Shown: positions 40,001 through 52,000 of the stretch, piece after piece
How positions within the stretch are numbered: the first letter of the stretch is position 1
Layout: each line of letters begins with the position of its first letter
Origin: Acholoe squamosa
Taxonomy: Eukaryota > Annelida > Polychaeta > Phyllodocida > Polynoidae
Assembly (NCBI GenBank): GCA_949317995.1
Contig: OX439037.1
Span: 19,208,324-19,272,323, forward strand
DNA length: 64,000 nucleotides
Direction of reading: 5' to 3'
Made by a program: the position numbers and the translations under genes
The notes under the pieces: model-generated
Seen by the model: the letters and a program-made list of their open reading frames with translations, nothing else
Database searches by the model: none
What the model was told of the DNA's origin: nothing

Positions 40001-43000
40001 CAGAAGCATGAGTAGAGGTAGGAGTATGTGCAGTGGTAGGAGCAAGTGCAGCGGGAGCACCAGTATGCGCATGTGCAGCAGGAGCATGTGCATGTGCAGC
40101 AGCAGCAGCAGCAGCAGTTAGTACAACAGCAGCGACAGTAGTAGCTAGTAGTAAGAGCAGCAGCAGCAGCAGTGACACCAGCAGTAGCAGCAGCAGCAGC
40201 AGTAACAATAACAGCAGTAGAAGTAGCGTAGCAGCAGCAGCAGTAGCAGCAACAGGTGTAGTAGCAACTGCAACACCAGTAGTAGAATAGTAGTTGCAGG
40301 TACAACAGCGTAGTAGGTGTAGGAAGTAGCAGTAGTAGTAGTAGCAGCAGCAGCAGGAGCAGCAGTACTAGTAGTAGTAGTAGTAGTAGTAGCAGCGCCA
40401 GCAGCAGTAGTAGCAGAATCAGCAGCAGTAGTAGACAGCAGCAGTAGTAGTAGAATTAGACTGCAGTAGATGATCGTAGTAGTAGTAGCAGTAGTATTAC
40501 TAGTAGGCTTAACAGAGAAAATACCAGTATTGCCCCCTGTAGGGTACTTGGAGAACTACTAGCACCCGGGTGACACAAGTTTGGTAATAACAGAGCAGGA
40601 GTAAGTTGTGGGCGAATGGTCTGAGGTAGGTGGGTTGTGCACTCTTTTGTATCTCGCAGTAGGAACTCCAGCAGGTAGGTAGCAAGTTGCAGTCATTTAC
40701 CTACCTTTCATACATATGTGTGATGGACAATGTCTATCACAATAAACCCTTCATTTCCAAAAGGTAAATGTGTTCTTGCCCCCATTCATTTATATGTAGC
40801 AAAACTGCAAATTATGCTTGGAAGAAATGGTGGTTGAGAAAGTAGTTCATCATTGCCCAAAATTAGAGGTATGTCAGTTACACTTTTTTGTCGTTAACAA
40901 AATAGTTTTACCATAAATGTCTGAATAGATTTTGATGTCTTGGTTACTGGATTACAGCTTCCAATATGTTGATAGACACAGTTCCATTCGTGCATCATTC
41001 TATTAGCAACGTGAATGGAAAATTCTATTATGATATTTTATTGGAATATGGTGAACCATTAAAAAGAGCTAGACATGGGAAATATGCTATTTTTTTGAAT
41101 CTTTCAAAAAAGATTAACTATTTCCATAGTTATTCAGCTTTTTTGGTGCTTTTATCCACTATAGAAATATGTCAAAATTGAGTAGGATGTCTATGGAGCT
41201 ATAACATAGGGAGCTGACTGGTAGATGGACCATGAAAATATACCTCTCTAGGAATGGGGTCCTCCAGGGTTGACAAAAATTACAGCATGGTGATGTTTTT
41301 ACAGTTTCAGTCAAACTCCTTGACCAAGGCCCTTCCTCTTCAATATTAGTTTAGATTTACTGACTTTTCACTTCTAAATGATGAATGCTCAGCTTATTAA
41401 TGGCTCAATGTACTCAGTGAGAATATTTATAAATTTTATACCCTTGTTCCACTATCACTGACTTTAGACACATTACCTGAATCTGATACTTTGCAAATAC
41501 CACCACACAATATAATTCACCTTTGATTTTCTACTTATAGCACAGAGATTGTCTATATACTGACATGTAGGGTAAACCCCATCTATGTAACAGGCCATAA
41601 GCCTCTTAGGTAATTCCCTTTCCTAGCCCAGTACTTGTTACTGAACACCCAGGGGTTGTGATGATCATGGGTGGTGACAGGGGAGTCTCACTACTATATA
41701 CACAAACCTTGGGGTTCCCACCCTTGAACATACAGTAAAGTGTACCACATATCTAAATAAGTTATACTAGTGATAGTATAGTTAGTTAGTATTAAGACAG
41801 TGTTTACAGATCTGTCCATTATTCACTGAGTTATGAGGAAATTAGCTAAGGAAGGTATGGGAAGCATGAATACCAGACACTTAGCCCCTTATTTATGGCC
41901 CCACTTACGTTGCTACATTCTATATTTTTTTATATATTCCTTATCTTCTCAATGTGTTTGAACCAAGTAACTGTGGAAGTACCTTATACATTGAACTTCA
42001 ATAAGAATAGGAATAGTCTGGCTGGTGTGCTTGCTTTTGAGTAGCCAGGTAATGTTAAATCTAATCCTGGTGTAGATAGGGGTACTGGGTACTAAAGTGT
42101 GTGTTCCAGTAATATTATCTACAATTGTGGAGGAGAATTGTTCAATACTGGTACTCACAGATTGAGACGCTCATAAATTTACAAAAAAGTGATTTAGACA
42201 CCCTACTAGACTCACTTAACTCCCTACTGGTAGGTAAGCTCCCTCTAAATTTAATCCCATGAGACAATACAACTAGACCTCAATAATCTATCAGATGCAC
42301 TACATAATGCCCACAAGGGACCCAAAGAGGCTACCCTTAAAATATGTTCGTTTCCTGTCCAGAGGGTGGGATTTTTCAGACTCATGAGGGAGGAAGGGAA
42401 ATTTTTTTTTAGGAAAATAATTTTTAATTGTCATGAAAATTTTAGGCCGGGATGGTCTGAATTCGCCATCACGTTCTAAGAAATCCACAGGAAACAAAAA
42501 TATTTCTAAGGGTGGCCTGATATTAAGTGTACCCATAGGTTACTACAACAAGAGGAAAGTGCATGTGCACTGGCAGAATCAAAACAAGACACACGTCACT
42601 GTACCCATACCCATCAAACTGGGGAAAAGCATTTACTCTATTTATAGAACAGAGGTATTCCCGATTTGCTTTGATACAAGCAACGTCTACTCCACAGAGT
42701 ATACACTGGTACAGTCGCTACCAACTTTCATAACCATGTCCATATCTTACTCACATTACATTGAGATGAACCACACGAACATGAATATGTGTGAAGCTGG
42801 TAATTTTATAAGTTGTAGTCTACCCCTCCCTATGTTATTTTCCCGATATATTTAAAAAAAAGGGAATCACTGTGGATCATGGTTTCTCCTACTTTACCTC
42901 TACTTGACACACACGTCTTGTGTTTGTCACTTTACAAAAGTCAGCATTTTTCTGCTTTGTGGGGTTTTAACATCTCCATCACCTACTTGTACTGTTTTTG

Positions 43001-46000
43001 AGATGTTCCATTTCCTACAGTTAATCTTAAAAAGTATAGCTCATCTCAAACCATACCAACACGAACACTGTTACGATATTGTCTGGCATGGAGCTTAAAG
43101 CTGGTGTAAAACAGTTGTCTAGTTCCCATTAACCTACCACTGTGGCAACATTTTGGAAACCCACCTTTAATGTTTCTGGTGTAACCATAGCAAGCACCCC
43201 ACCGTCTTAAGTCTACCAAATTTCCACCGTTTTAAAACCCTACATAATCAAAAAATATTAGCACTGATTAAGGATGTTCTCACCCTAAAGAATACTGCAT
43301 CAGGTATCCATGATAGATCAATATTGTCCACAGACTCAATAACACACTTCTCGGATATCACCTTGAGTTTTCACCATGGTCACTTGTTGTCACCAATCAT
43401 AGGCGTCCTTTCCTGTGTGCTCACGTGTCGTGTGCATGTACATGCATCATGTGACCATACACCTGACATAGCTCATCACTCTTCACAGTACACCGATCGT
43501 GGTAGAACCACAATCTTTTTTTGACTAAACTGAAGGAGATGATTAAGAACGTCAACCATGACTGGTTATTGACCACACCTTTCATCTGCCATTTTGACAC
43601 TCAATAATGATCCCCAAGTAAAATGAGTCTTTCTTCTCAAACCACCAAAGGATAAATACCTCCTGTTTGATCCTACACTGGCTGAGAGGACAACTGACAC
43701 TTTTAATGGTGACTTTTCCTTCTTTTTTGACAATAAATCCCAAGATTCATGTGATGATCATCCTTGGCTCTGGGTCGGACATAGCACCGGATAGGTTGGT
43801 GATGATGCTGATTTGGCGATGCCCCTTTTCCCATCCACAACACCATCCTCCTACAGAACCTCTTGCCCCCCCAGGACCCCACTTACACCCCAAGTCTCAA
43901 TAACATATCAGCTCACCCCATAACCACTTACGATAACATCAAGTGACAACAGTAGATAAGTTCAGCTAACACGTTATGCACCGGTACTATCCAAAGAACG
44001 CCAGCCACAGCGCCTGGTTGGACTTTTCCCGCCAGTCGTGTCAGCCCGGCGCCATCTTGAATATGCATTGATGTATCAAAACTGACGTCCGTCATGGCCA
44101 TCACCATGGTAACCATCCATTTGGTGACGTCCTCAACTGTTGCACAAGTCATTTTTTTTTTTTTTTTTTTTTTTTGGACTTGCTCATTGCATTAATGAAC
44201 TGCTATGTTCATTTAAATAATGCTATAGAGCAGAACAACAACATTGACACGTGTTAACACAACTTTTTACTCAGTAAACTTTTACCTACCTTAGAAACCA
44301 TTTTGTACCCCTGGCTCCACTACAGTGAACACGATTTGCGTAATACTGGAAATAAAAACAAATCTTTCTCTTTAGAACGGCAAACCAAACACAAAATTAA
44401 TTCAAAATTCCGAATTTGAGATGCAATCTTGATAAATTACCCACCTTTTGTCCGTCATTGTGATGGTGAGGTAGAGGGTGACGCTGTTGGGGAAAACCAA
44501 CTCTACCTCAAAAACCATGTTGACTATTGCATAACGTCTAAAAAAAATTTTCCTTTTATAGTGCACTGGCCCGCGCGTCGCGGTCCAAACTTTGAGATGC
44601 TATCTTGATAAATTACCCACCTTTTGTCCGTCATTGTGATGGTGAGGTAGAGGGTGACGCTGTTGGGGAAAACCAACTCTACCTCAAAAACCATGTTGAC
44701 TATTGCATAACGTCTAAAAAAAAATTTTCCTTTTATAGTGCACTGGCCCGCGCGTCGCGCTCCAAACTTTCGGCACATTTTTCGACCTTTTCAAAATTCC
44801 CGTGGTTTCAAACAACAATAACCATACATTACCCAAATCCAGTTATGCACCCATATACTCCCAAAAACAAAGGTGGGAGCACTTCTGAGCAATTATTCGA
44901 GCTTATAAAGCATAAATTGATACACGTTCTCGCCATGACGGCTCAGCACTAGCGCAGTGTCGCCACCTGGTGTGTTACCCATGAACTAACCAAAGTGTCT
45001 CTGGTAACCAAACCCGCGCCTTGTCTAGGTCTATAGAGCTCTATGTATTGTGTTTGTCGAGTTGATCAAATACAAATTTAACCTTGCTATCTTTTCTGTA
45101 TTGACCGAGACCAAACTTGTGAACCATAACAGCTGTTCTACGCTAACAAACGGTCTCTATTATGTTGTCTTTTATCAAAGGTCTACTTTAGATGAGACAC
45201 CACTTGCTCGCTTCACCCTCTTTTATCCAACACCATCACCACTCTCATCCTTTTAATTTTTTTATTTAAAAAAATAAGGGTGAAATAAAATAAGATGTAA
45301 TTTTTTTTATTTATGAAAAATCTCATTTACATAATAAACCACCCCTAGGTGGTCATGCACCCCTTGATACTTTTATCCAAGTCTCTTTTTTCAACACATA
45401 AATTTATTCAAGGGTCATTTCATAGGTAGACAAATAGTTCAATATACACTACCCCCTCATCAGTTACCTAGTGGTTTTCTTAGGATGAATGTTATTATGA
45501 GTACAAATAACAAATTTCAACTTTTTTTACTTTGTTCACAGTTATATTATAGAATTTCTACTGGAAAGGTCTACGACCAGTAGAGGTCGGCGGAAAATGT
45601 CATTGAGAAACCGGGAGTCGAACCCGGGACCCTCCAACCTGCAGGCGGAAGCTCTACCGCTGAGCTACTTCCCCGTCTGACATTCTCTACCTTCCAACTA
45701 CATCTGGATCGGTATAATACACACGTAGGGGGAGCTACCACCGGATGCCAGCCCCTGGGGGCTGGGATCTCCAGAAACGGGGCTGCTCACCTTACGGCAG
45801 AGCTGGTCCCTACACTCCTCCCTACCTACAGGGGGTAGCTTATACCGGCTGACCAGCCCCTGAGGGATGGTGCAACCGGAACGGGGACAGATGGCATACC
45901 GCCATAGACTCACAGCCAGAGCTGGCCCCTACACTCCTCCCAACCAGCTTCAACCATGGCCAACCAGCACCAAGCATTCCTCCCAACCAGATCGATGGGC

Positions 46001-49000
46001 TTTATCAAGCAGTGTGAGGCACTCCTGACTTCCCAGTTGACCTACCACTGGTAGCCAGGATGACTGGAGTACCTTCTTCGGTGCCCCATCTGGCCATAGT
46101 GCATGGTGGGCTGGAGAGGAGTCCTCTGGTAAGCAGCGCCCGCCTTACAGCGAGTACGCGGCGAAGTTCCCTGCCATGGGACCTGCGGGACCCGAATTAC
46201 AGGTCCTGACCTCCTTGGGCCGAGCTAAGGCTCGGGGTAGAGGCCGCGGTGGAATCGAATCCACCCGAGCTCCCCCGGGCTACGGCCGAGGCCGGGGAGG
46301 CACCACAGTTGAGGGTACCCAGGTCCCTTCTGCAGGCGCTTCACCTGTTACTGTGCAGGCTCCTGCACCAGCAACAGCTACCACCCCATCCGCGGGCCCT
46401 CGGGTCCCCGTCATAGGACTGATAGCCAGTACTCTGTCAGGTCTTCAGGATCTGGATACGTTCGTCGACCATAGAGACGTGCGTACCATCGAGATCCAGA
46501 ATGACCTGATGGCTGAGTGGCAGTCTTTCCATCGCCAGAAGTCAATTGACTACTGGCGGACGATGACTGAAGCCACCTTCAATCTGGTATACGAGATCCA
46601 GAAGAGGGAGGAAGACAAGATTAAGGAGCAGGAGATTAAACGGGTCGAGGAAGCCTATAAATCCTGCCGAGAGAAACAGAGGGAAGCCGAGAAGCTTAAG
46701 GAGTTCCACGCCGCTGAGAACTCGAAGTACATCCATAGGTACAAGGAGGCAGACTTGAAGTTCTTCCTCTGCTTCGGCAAGCACCTGGATGACTGGGACG
46801 GCTCCGCGTCGTCTCTAGTCCTCCCTTCGGGTGCTGAAGCCGATGCAGCGGTGGACAGTCCCTCCGAGGGCATGGGTGCTCTGAGTCTACTCAGTGACCC
46901 GAGCACCGAAGCCCTTAAGCTACTTGCCACGAGCAGTAGCAGCAGCTCGGCTCCCACTACTAACCCGGAGCCAGCTGAGAAGATGGACACTGAAGACGAG
47001 CCCGAGGACTTGTAAGTGTCCATCTGCCGGTGTAACCTCACCAGTACCCGAGAGTACAGGCATACTTTATGCCAGAAGATTAACTTCTTAAAGGACTATT
47101 CGGATCCAACGGACTGGAATGACAACCTGCAGCTAAGATGGACGCCACCTGAAACATCTAGGGATTACCACACGAACCCGGGGCTCCATCTTCCCATCCT
47201 CACCAGGGCACAACATACAGCAACGTGGCTTGCCACCACTCGTTTGTTGCCGTATGGAGCTGCAGAAACCCGTCAATCCAGGTTCGCCGGAAGTAAGTAA
47301 CCTCCATATAACTTAACATATTTAAATACGTCTTAACTATAATAACTTTGTAACACTGTTACCCACATATACCAGCATAGGTTGATGGTGCATAAGGCAC
47401 CACCTCCTATTTATGTTATTATTTAGTTACTTCGGATTATATGCGACGATGCCTATTACTATGTACATATTATTTATAATGCCCCTTTAATGTTAAATAT
47501 TCTATATGACATTGTTATAATAGACTTACCTGTGTATATATTGTTATATAACTTTAACAATAGGTAATTAATAGGTAATTAACACCTACCCTAGGTAAAG
47601 TCTAGGGGGGGTGATGTAGGGGCCGGCATCATTGTATATATATTAGTGCGCTTCATCCGAGAGACGTGCTCGTGTGGTGCTCGTTCCTTCTATGCCAACC
47701 AGGTGTCACTTCGCGATACCCGTTTGGTACAAGAGGGGGCAGCACCATGCCTCGCGTCCAGCTTCTACTAAGAAGCCGGACGATCCGCAGAAGGGGACTG
47801 GACATGGTCCAGCCCAGACGTATGTTCTGAGACGTGAATAAAGGCCTACCCGAGCAGTAGGGAGTCTGGGGCTTTGCCCAACCCGAACTACTCGTGTTGT
47901 GTTGGTATCTTTAGTGATAAGCGAGCCAAAGAGCCACCCAACATATAAGTCGATACAAACCATTACACTTTTGTCAGCCAATACACGTTTATAATCCATA
48001 TTGAAAAGATATGTTATCAGTTCTTTTACATTCAGGGTATTGACAACGTCAAATATGGCACACACCCTTGTAAATTCATTCCAAATATCACCGACAAGCA
48101 TCCTGGAAAATACCCACTCTCCATACATAAAAATTAGTTCTTCCTTGTCGGAGTAGCATCCAAGATATTTAACCTGCGACTTATGGTTTTTATATCCATA
48201 ACATTCATCTTTTACTGTCCTATTAAACTTCCTGAGTAGTGAATAATGACATTAATAACCTGGCTTTTGATCGTTCCACAATTGTAGTAACCATTAATGC
48301 TTTAGCTCTCTCCCTCTTGGCTATCATTACGGCCTTCAAACAGTTTGACATCTTGAGAAGGTTTTGAGGTGTTATGTAGTCATTAATGCATACTCTATAC
48401 AGATGCATTGTGTCTGCCTTTTTGGATATATTTTTACCCCTCGACCTTTATAAATGAAAAAAAAATTAAAACATGATTATTTGAAAAAAAATGTAATGAT
48501 ACAAATTATTTTTGTCATTATTAAACATACATACAGTAAAATTCCTTTACAATGAAGTGCTTGGGACATGCAAAAAAATTCGTTGTAAACGAATTTCATA
48601 GTAACCAAACAAAGCCAGATAGAGGTTTACAAATCACCTCAACTCTAGTTTGACCTCTTTGGTCACCCAGGTGAGAAGAGATCTCCCCCCCCCCCCAGAC
48701 ACACAATAAGAAGGGAGGTGGCTGTAGATGTCCTAACACACAGCCCCTCACACCTCTCAGTTCCCCTCCCCCCAGCCTAGGTGTGAAATGAGGCGGTTGT
48801 AGATGTCCTGACACAACCCTTCACACCTCTCAGATCTCCCCTACTACTCTTGCCTGTGTATTCTGTACACTTTGATTTCCTTTGAAAATGTGTTTATGAC
48901 AAAATTATTTCGTTATATCCGAATTCTCAAGCCAAAACTTCATTATAAAGGGATTATTTTAATATAGAAATGTATGGTGATGATTTGGTACCAAGCATTT

Positions 49001-52000
49001 TGTTTGTTATAACCGAAAATTCATTGTAACAGGATTCATTGTAAAGGAATTTCACTGTAATACCTCATAACTCTAACTAATAGAATTACTTTACCACACA
49101 TGTGACCTTTCCTCTACGGGTTCAAGGTTATAAAATATGGTTATACTGGTAAACAAGGTAAATACTTACTGAAAAGAACCTAGATCCGTTGGAAAAGCTT
49201 TAACCTCGCAAACAGGCATCCTAGAATACATTGTTGATGATAAAGTGTCCTTTAGACTAGAGCGACAGACATATATATATACCCTTCATACTTTGTATTC
49301 TCACCTTACACTCAAAGTTTGACACGTTTTTTGCAGCTAACACTTGAAAGAAAAGTAGCATTTATTTTATCTCCCCTTAGCATGTTGCACACATAATGTG
49401 TGAATGCTTGCTGCAAACACATAACCCTAACCCTTACTTTAAAGGAGTAAGGTGGGTTTACTTACTTCTTTTTTTTTTTGTTTGGGCAAGCTTTTAGCTT
49501 GCTTTAAAAAATAAACTAATTTCCCCCCTATTTTAAAGGGCCCCTCACCCCAAGGCCCCCCACCCCACCCTACCCTAAGGGGCCCCCCACCCCAAGGGGT
49601 TCAGGTCATGTGACCAAATGGAGGCCTCTGATTGGCTGCATCCTGTAGTTAGCTATAGTCCTGTTCCCCTAATTAGGTCAAGGGGGCATGGCCTATTATG
49701 CAAATGAGGGGTCATATGACTGGGGTAATCCCCTAATTAGGTCATGGTCAAGGTCACATGACCATATATGGGCATGCACACCCTAATTAGGTCAAGGTCA
49801 AGGTCACATGACCATATATGGGTATGCACCATTGGGGGGTCCAGGTCACATGACCAAATGGAGGCCTCTGATTGGCTGCATCCACAGTGAGTAATATCCT
49901 GTAGTTAGCTATAGTCCTGTTCCGATACATACTATACTACTATTCAAGCAGAATTTTATTTAATATTTTTTTTTCATTAGGACGCAGGAGGATGCTTTAA
50001 TTCAAGCCTTATATATGAGCTAGATGATAGAGGAAGACGGTACGGAAATTCAATTCCCTTGGCTGGACCTTTGATAATTCCTTCTTTTCCTTTAAAAATC
50101 CTGCAGTGTCAGTGAAGTTCACCAACTCTGGGTTGACCTGCCTGTTTGCCTTGTGATATGAGAGCAGTCCTATAAGAGAACAGTGTGATTTTTGAAATAA
50201 TATGATGCACTGACAATATTATGAAGCAAAGTTTTCTTTCTTTTAATCAATGCACTAGATGTTAATAGTTCCAGACATTTTCAGTCAGGTACTCTAAAAG
50301 GGTGATTCAATTTGGTGTCAGTTTCATAGACTGGATGTGCAATGAATATGAAGTGAAACTTCTACTTTGTTGTTTGTATTGTAAGCCTGCCAAATTGCCG
50401 AAAATACATAGAAGGAAGCAATATGAACCTAAAGGATCTTCATAGCATAGTAGAAAGTGACTTTATTCAGCTACACATGACCACATGTGTCAAGTAATAG
50501 AAATTTACATGTAAATGAGAAAAAAACTATTTATTTGAATCTCTGATAACATCACTTTTGGTTCCACTATTGCAGATTATCATCTCAAAGATCTGGTGCT
50601 GTGCTCACCTTCAGCAGTGATAGGTCCTCTGCCCACAAGTAAATAATACTTCTGGCTATTGAGATCAGCCAAAAGGTCAGCATCACCAGCCTGTACTGGA
50701 GTTGCTAGACTCTTAGTCTTGACGTAAGAAAAGTGACAGGTTATCCTTCCATCTGCATATGATCCAGACTTGGTTTCGTGAAGGCCTAATGTTGGCTGAA
50801 ATCAGTGGAAAGTAAAGCTTCATAGAAATAGGCAATGATAACTAACAGGATTGAGTCTGTCATCATAAACCACTCACTCCAGGTGAACCTAATGAAATAA
50901 GCTTTGACTTTTCTGTTAGTTTTATCCTTCTGAAAAAAACCCCAACAAATTTGACTTTCACAAATGATATCACTCCACCACTTCTATGAGATTACAATAG
51001 ATCATTTAAGTTTAATCTAATTGGGGTATTGACTCTCGTCAATGGCAAATGTTGCCCATAGGAAGAAAAAGGAATTAAGTTGAAATATTACCGGACAGAG
51101 GAACCTGTTGTTACGTTTGGTGCTATTTTGTTCATTGTGAGAAGATTTGATTTCAACATCATCTCCATGTAGTATGCAGTCAACAGTTGCTGCAGGGGAC
51201 TAGAAAGGAGAAAAAGACATTATGTTTCAGTGGTTGGAAAAGTCAATTCCATAATTCCTTTGCAATGTAGTGTTTGTTATACCACGATTTCTGGCTTACA
51301 CAGTGCTTTTTGGGGTCTATTCCCATCCACATATCTGTCGATATTGCACACCCTGTAGGCTGTAACTTCAATTTTGGATGGCGTGCGGTTATCCTGGATA
51401 ACAGCACGCCTTACATGGATAACAGCACGCCTTACATGGATAACAGCACGCCTTACATGGATAACAGCACGCCTTCCAAATCATATATTACATGTTAAAA
51501 CCCACGAAATTTTCCAGGCCAGGGTAGGGATCGAACCTGCAGTCTCACATCCCAAATCCAACTCCCTATGCTCTGCGCCACAGGGACTGACGAGATACGC
51601 TCGGTTCGAACCAAATCTGGATATGATACAAAGCCGTGTGCGCTGTCGCTGTCCGCTGCCGGGCGACGAGGTGTAGTATACATACATATAACCGCGAGAC
51701 GCCGTGAGCAGAGTAGGCGCGGTGGTCTAGCGGTTAGCGCTTTGCGCTCAGCCGTGAGAGGTACATGGATCGCCCCCCGGTCCGGGCGCATCTATTTTCG
51801 CCGTGTGCGCTGTCGCTGTCCGCTGCCGGGCGACGAGGTGTATTATACACAAACATAACCGCGAGAAACATCTTTTTTCGCCGTGTGCGCTGTCGCTGTC
51901 CGCTGCCGGGCGACGAGGTGTATTATACACAAACATAACCGCGAGAAGCATCTTTTTTCGCCGTGTGCGCTGACGCTGTCCGCTGCCGGGCGAGGAGGTG

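Larger units (their letters stand above)
44418..44770 (-). repeat. 176-bp tandem duplication carrying a TATA box and a first exon
   Basis: Copies 44418-44593 and 44594-44770 are almost identical. Each has TATAAAAG, then about 35 nt later an ATG in strong context (caacATGg), then about 24 codons starting [20 protein letters not shown] and an AAAAG|GTGGGT donor. Both promoter and first coding exon of a minus-strand gene are therefore doubled. A matching acceptor lies near 44342, but the joined frame stops soon after. Confidence 0.7.
45545..47910 (+). mobile_element. GC-rich retroelement-like island nested in the 13 kb element
   Basis: This island is far more GC-rich than its surroundings. It holds a 279-codon frame (46176-47015), a same-frame extension, AT-rich spacer, then a purine-rich tract (TCTAGGGGGGG) followed by TGTAGGGGCCGG at 47615, like a polypurine tract and LTR start. 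A GTGAATAAAGG signal lies near 47838. A minus-strand coding frame resumes past about 47910, which marks the right edge. No 5' LTR, reverse transcriptase or integrase is present. Left of the frame, on the minus strand, two GGGAGGAGTGTAGGG(G/A)CCAG repeats (about 45810 and 45930) look like a second LTR-type end in opposite orientation. Confidence 0.55.
36912..49942. mobile_element. 13.0 kb Polinton/Maverick-like element, degenerate
   Basis: The left end reads AGTAGTATAGTATGTATCGG and the right end is its exact inverse, finishing CATACTATACTACT, so the termini are 5'-AG and CT-3'. Both sides are flanked by the 6-bp duplication ATTCAA (36906-36911 and 49943-49948). Terminal inverted repeats extend about 410 bp on the right and about 715 bp on the left and contain several TGACCTAATTAGG and CCATATATGGTCATGTGACC motifs. 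Size, AG/CT ends, 6-bp duplication and long TIRs together match the known structure of Polintons. Inside are several open or TATA-headed coding blocks, two pogo-like MITEs, a family C MITE, a trinucleotide expansion and a GC-rich retroelement-like island. No polymerase B or integrase motifs were found, so it may be decayed, non-autonomous or a different AG/CT-ended lineage. Confidence 0.85.

Noticed and set aside
39867..40305. Frames coding Ser, Leu or Ala runs
   Set aside because: Products of the trinucleotide repeat, open in almost every frame. Kept as a repeat, not as genes.
36880..49980. The 13 kb element as a segmental inverted duplication of the host
   Set aside because: The perfect 6-bp duplication and AG/CT ends fit transposition. 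The interior is unrelated to the flanking gene.
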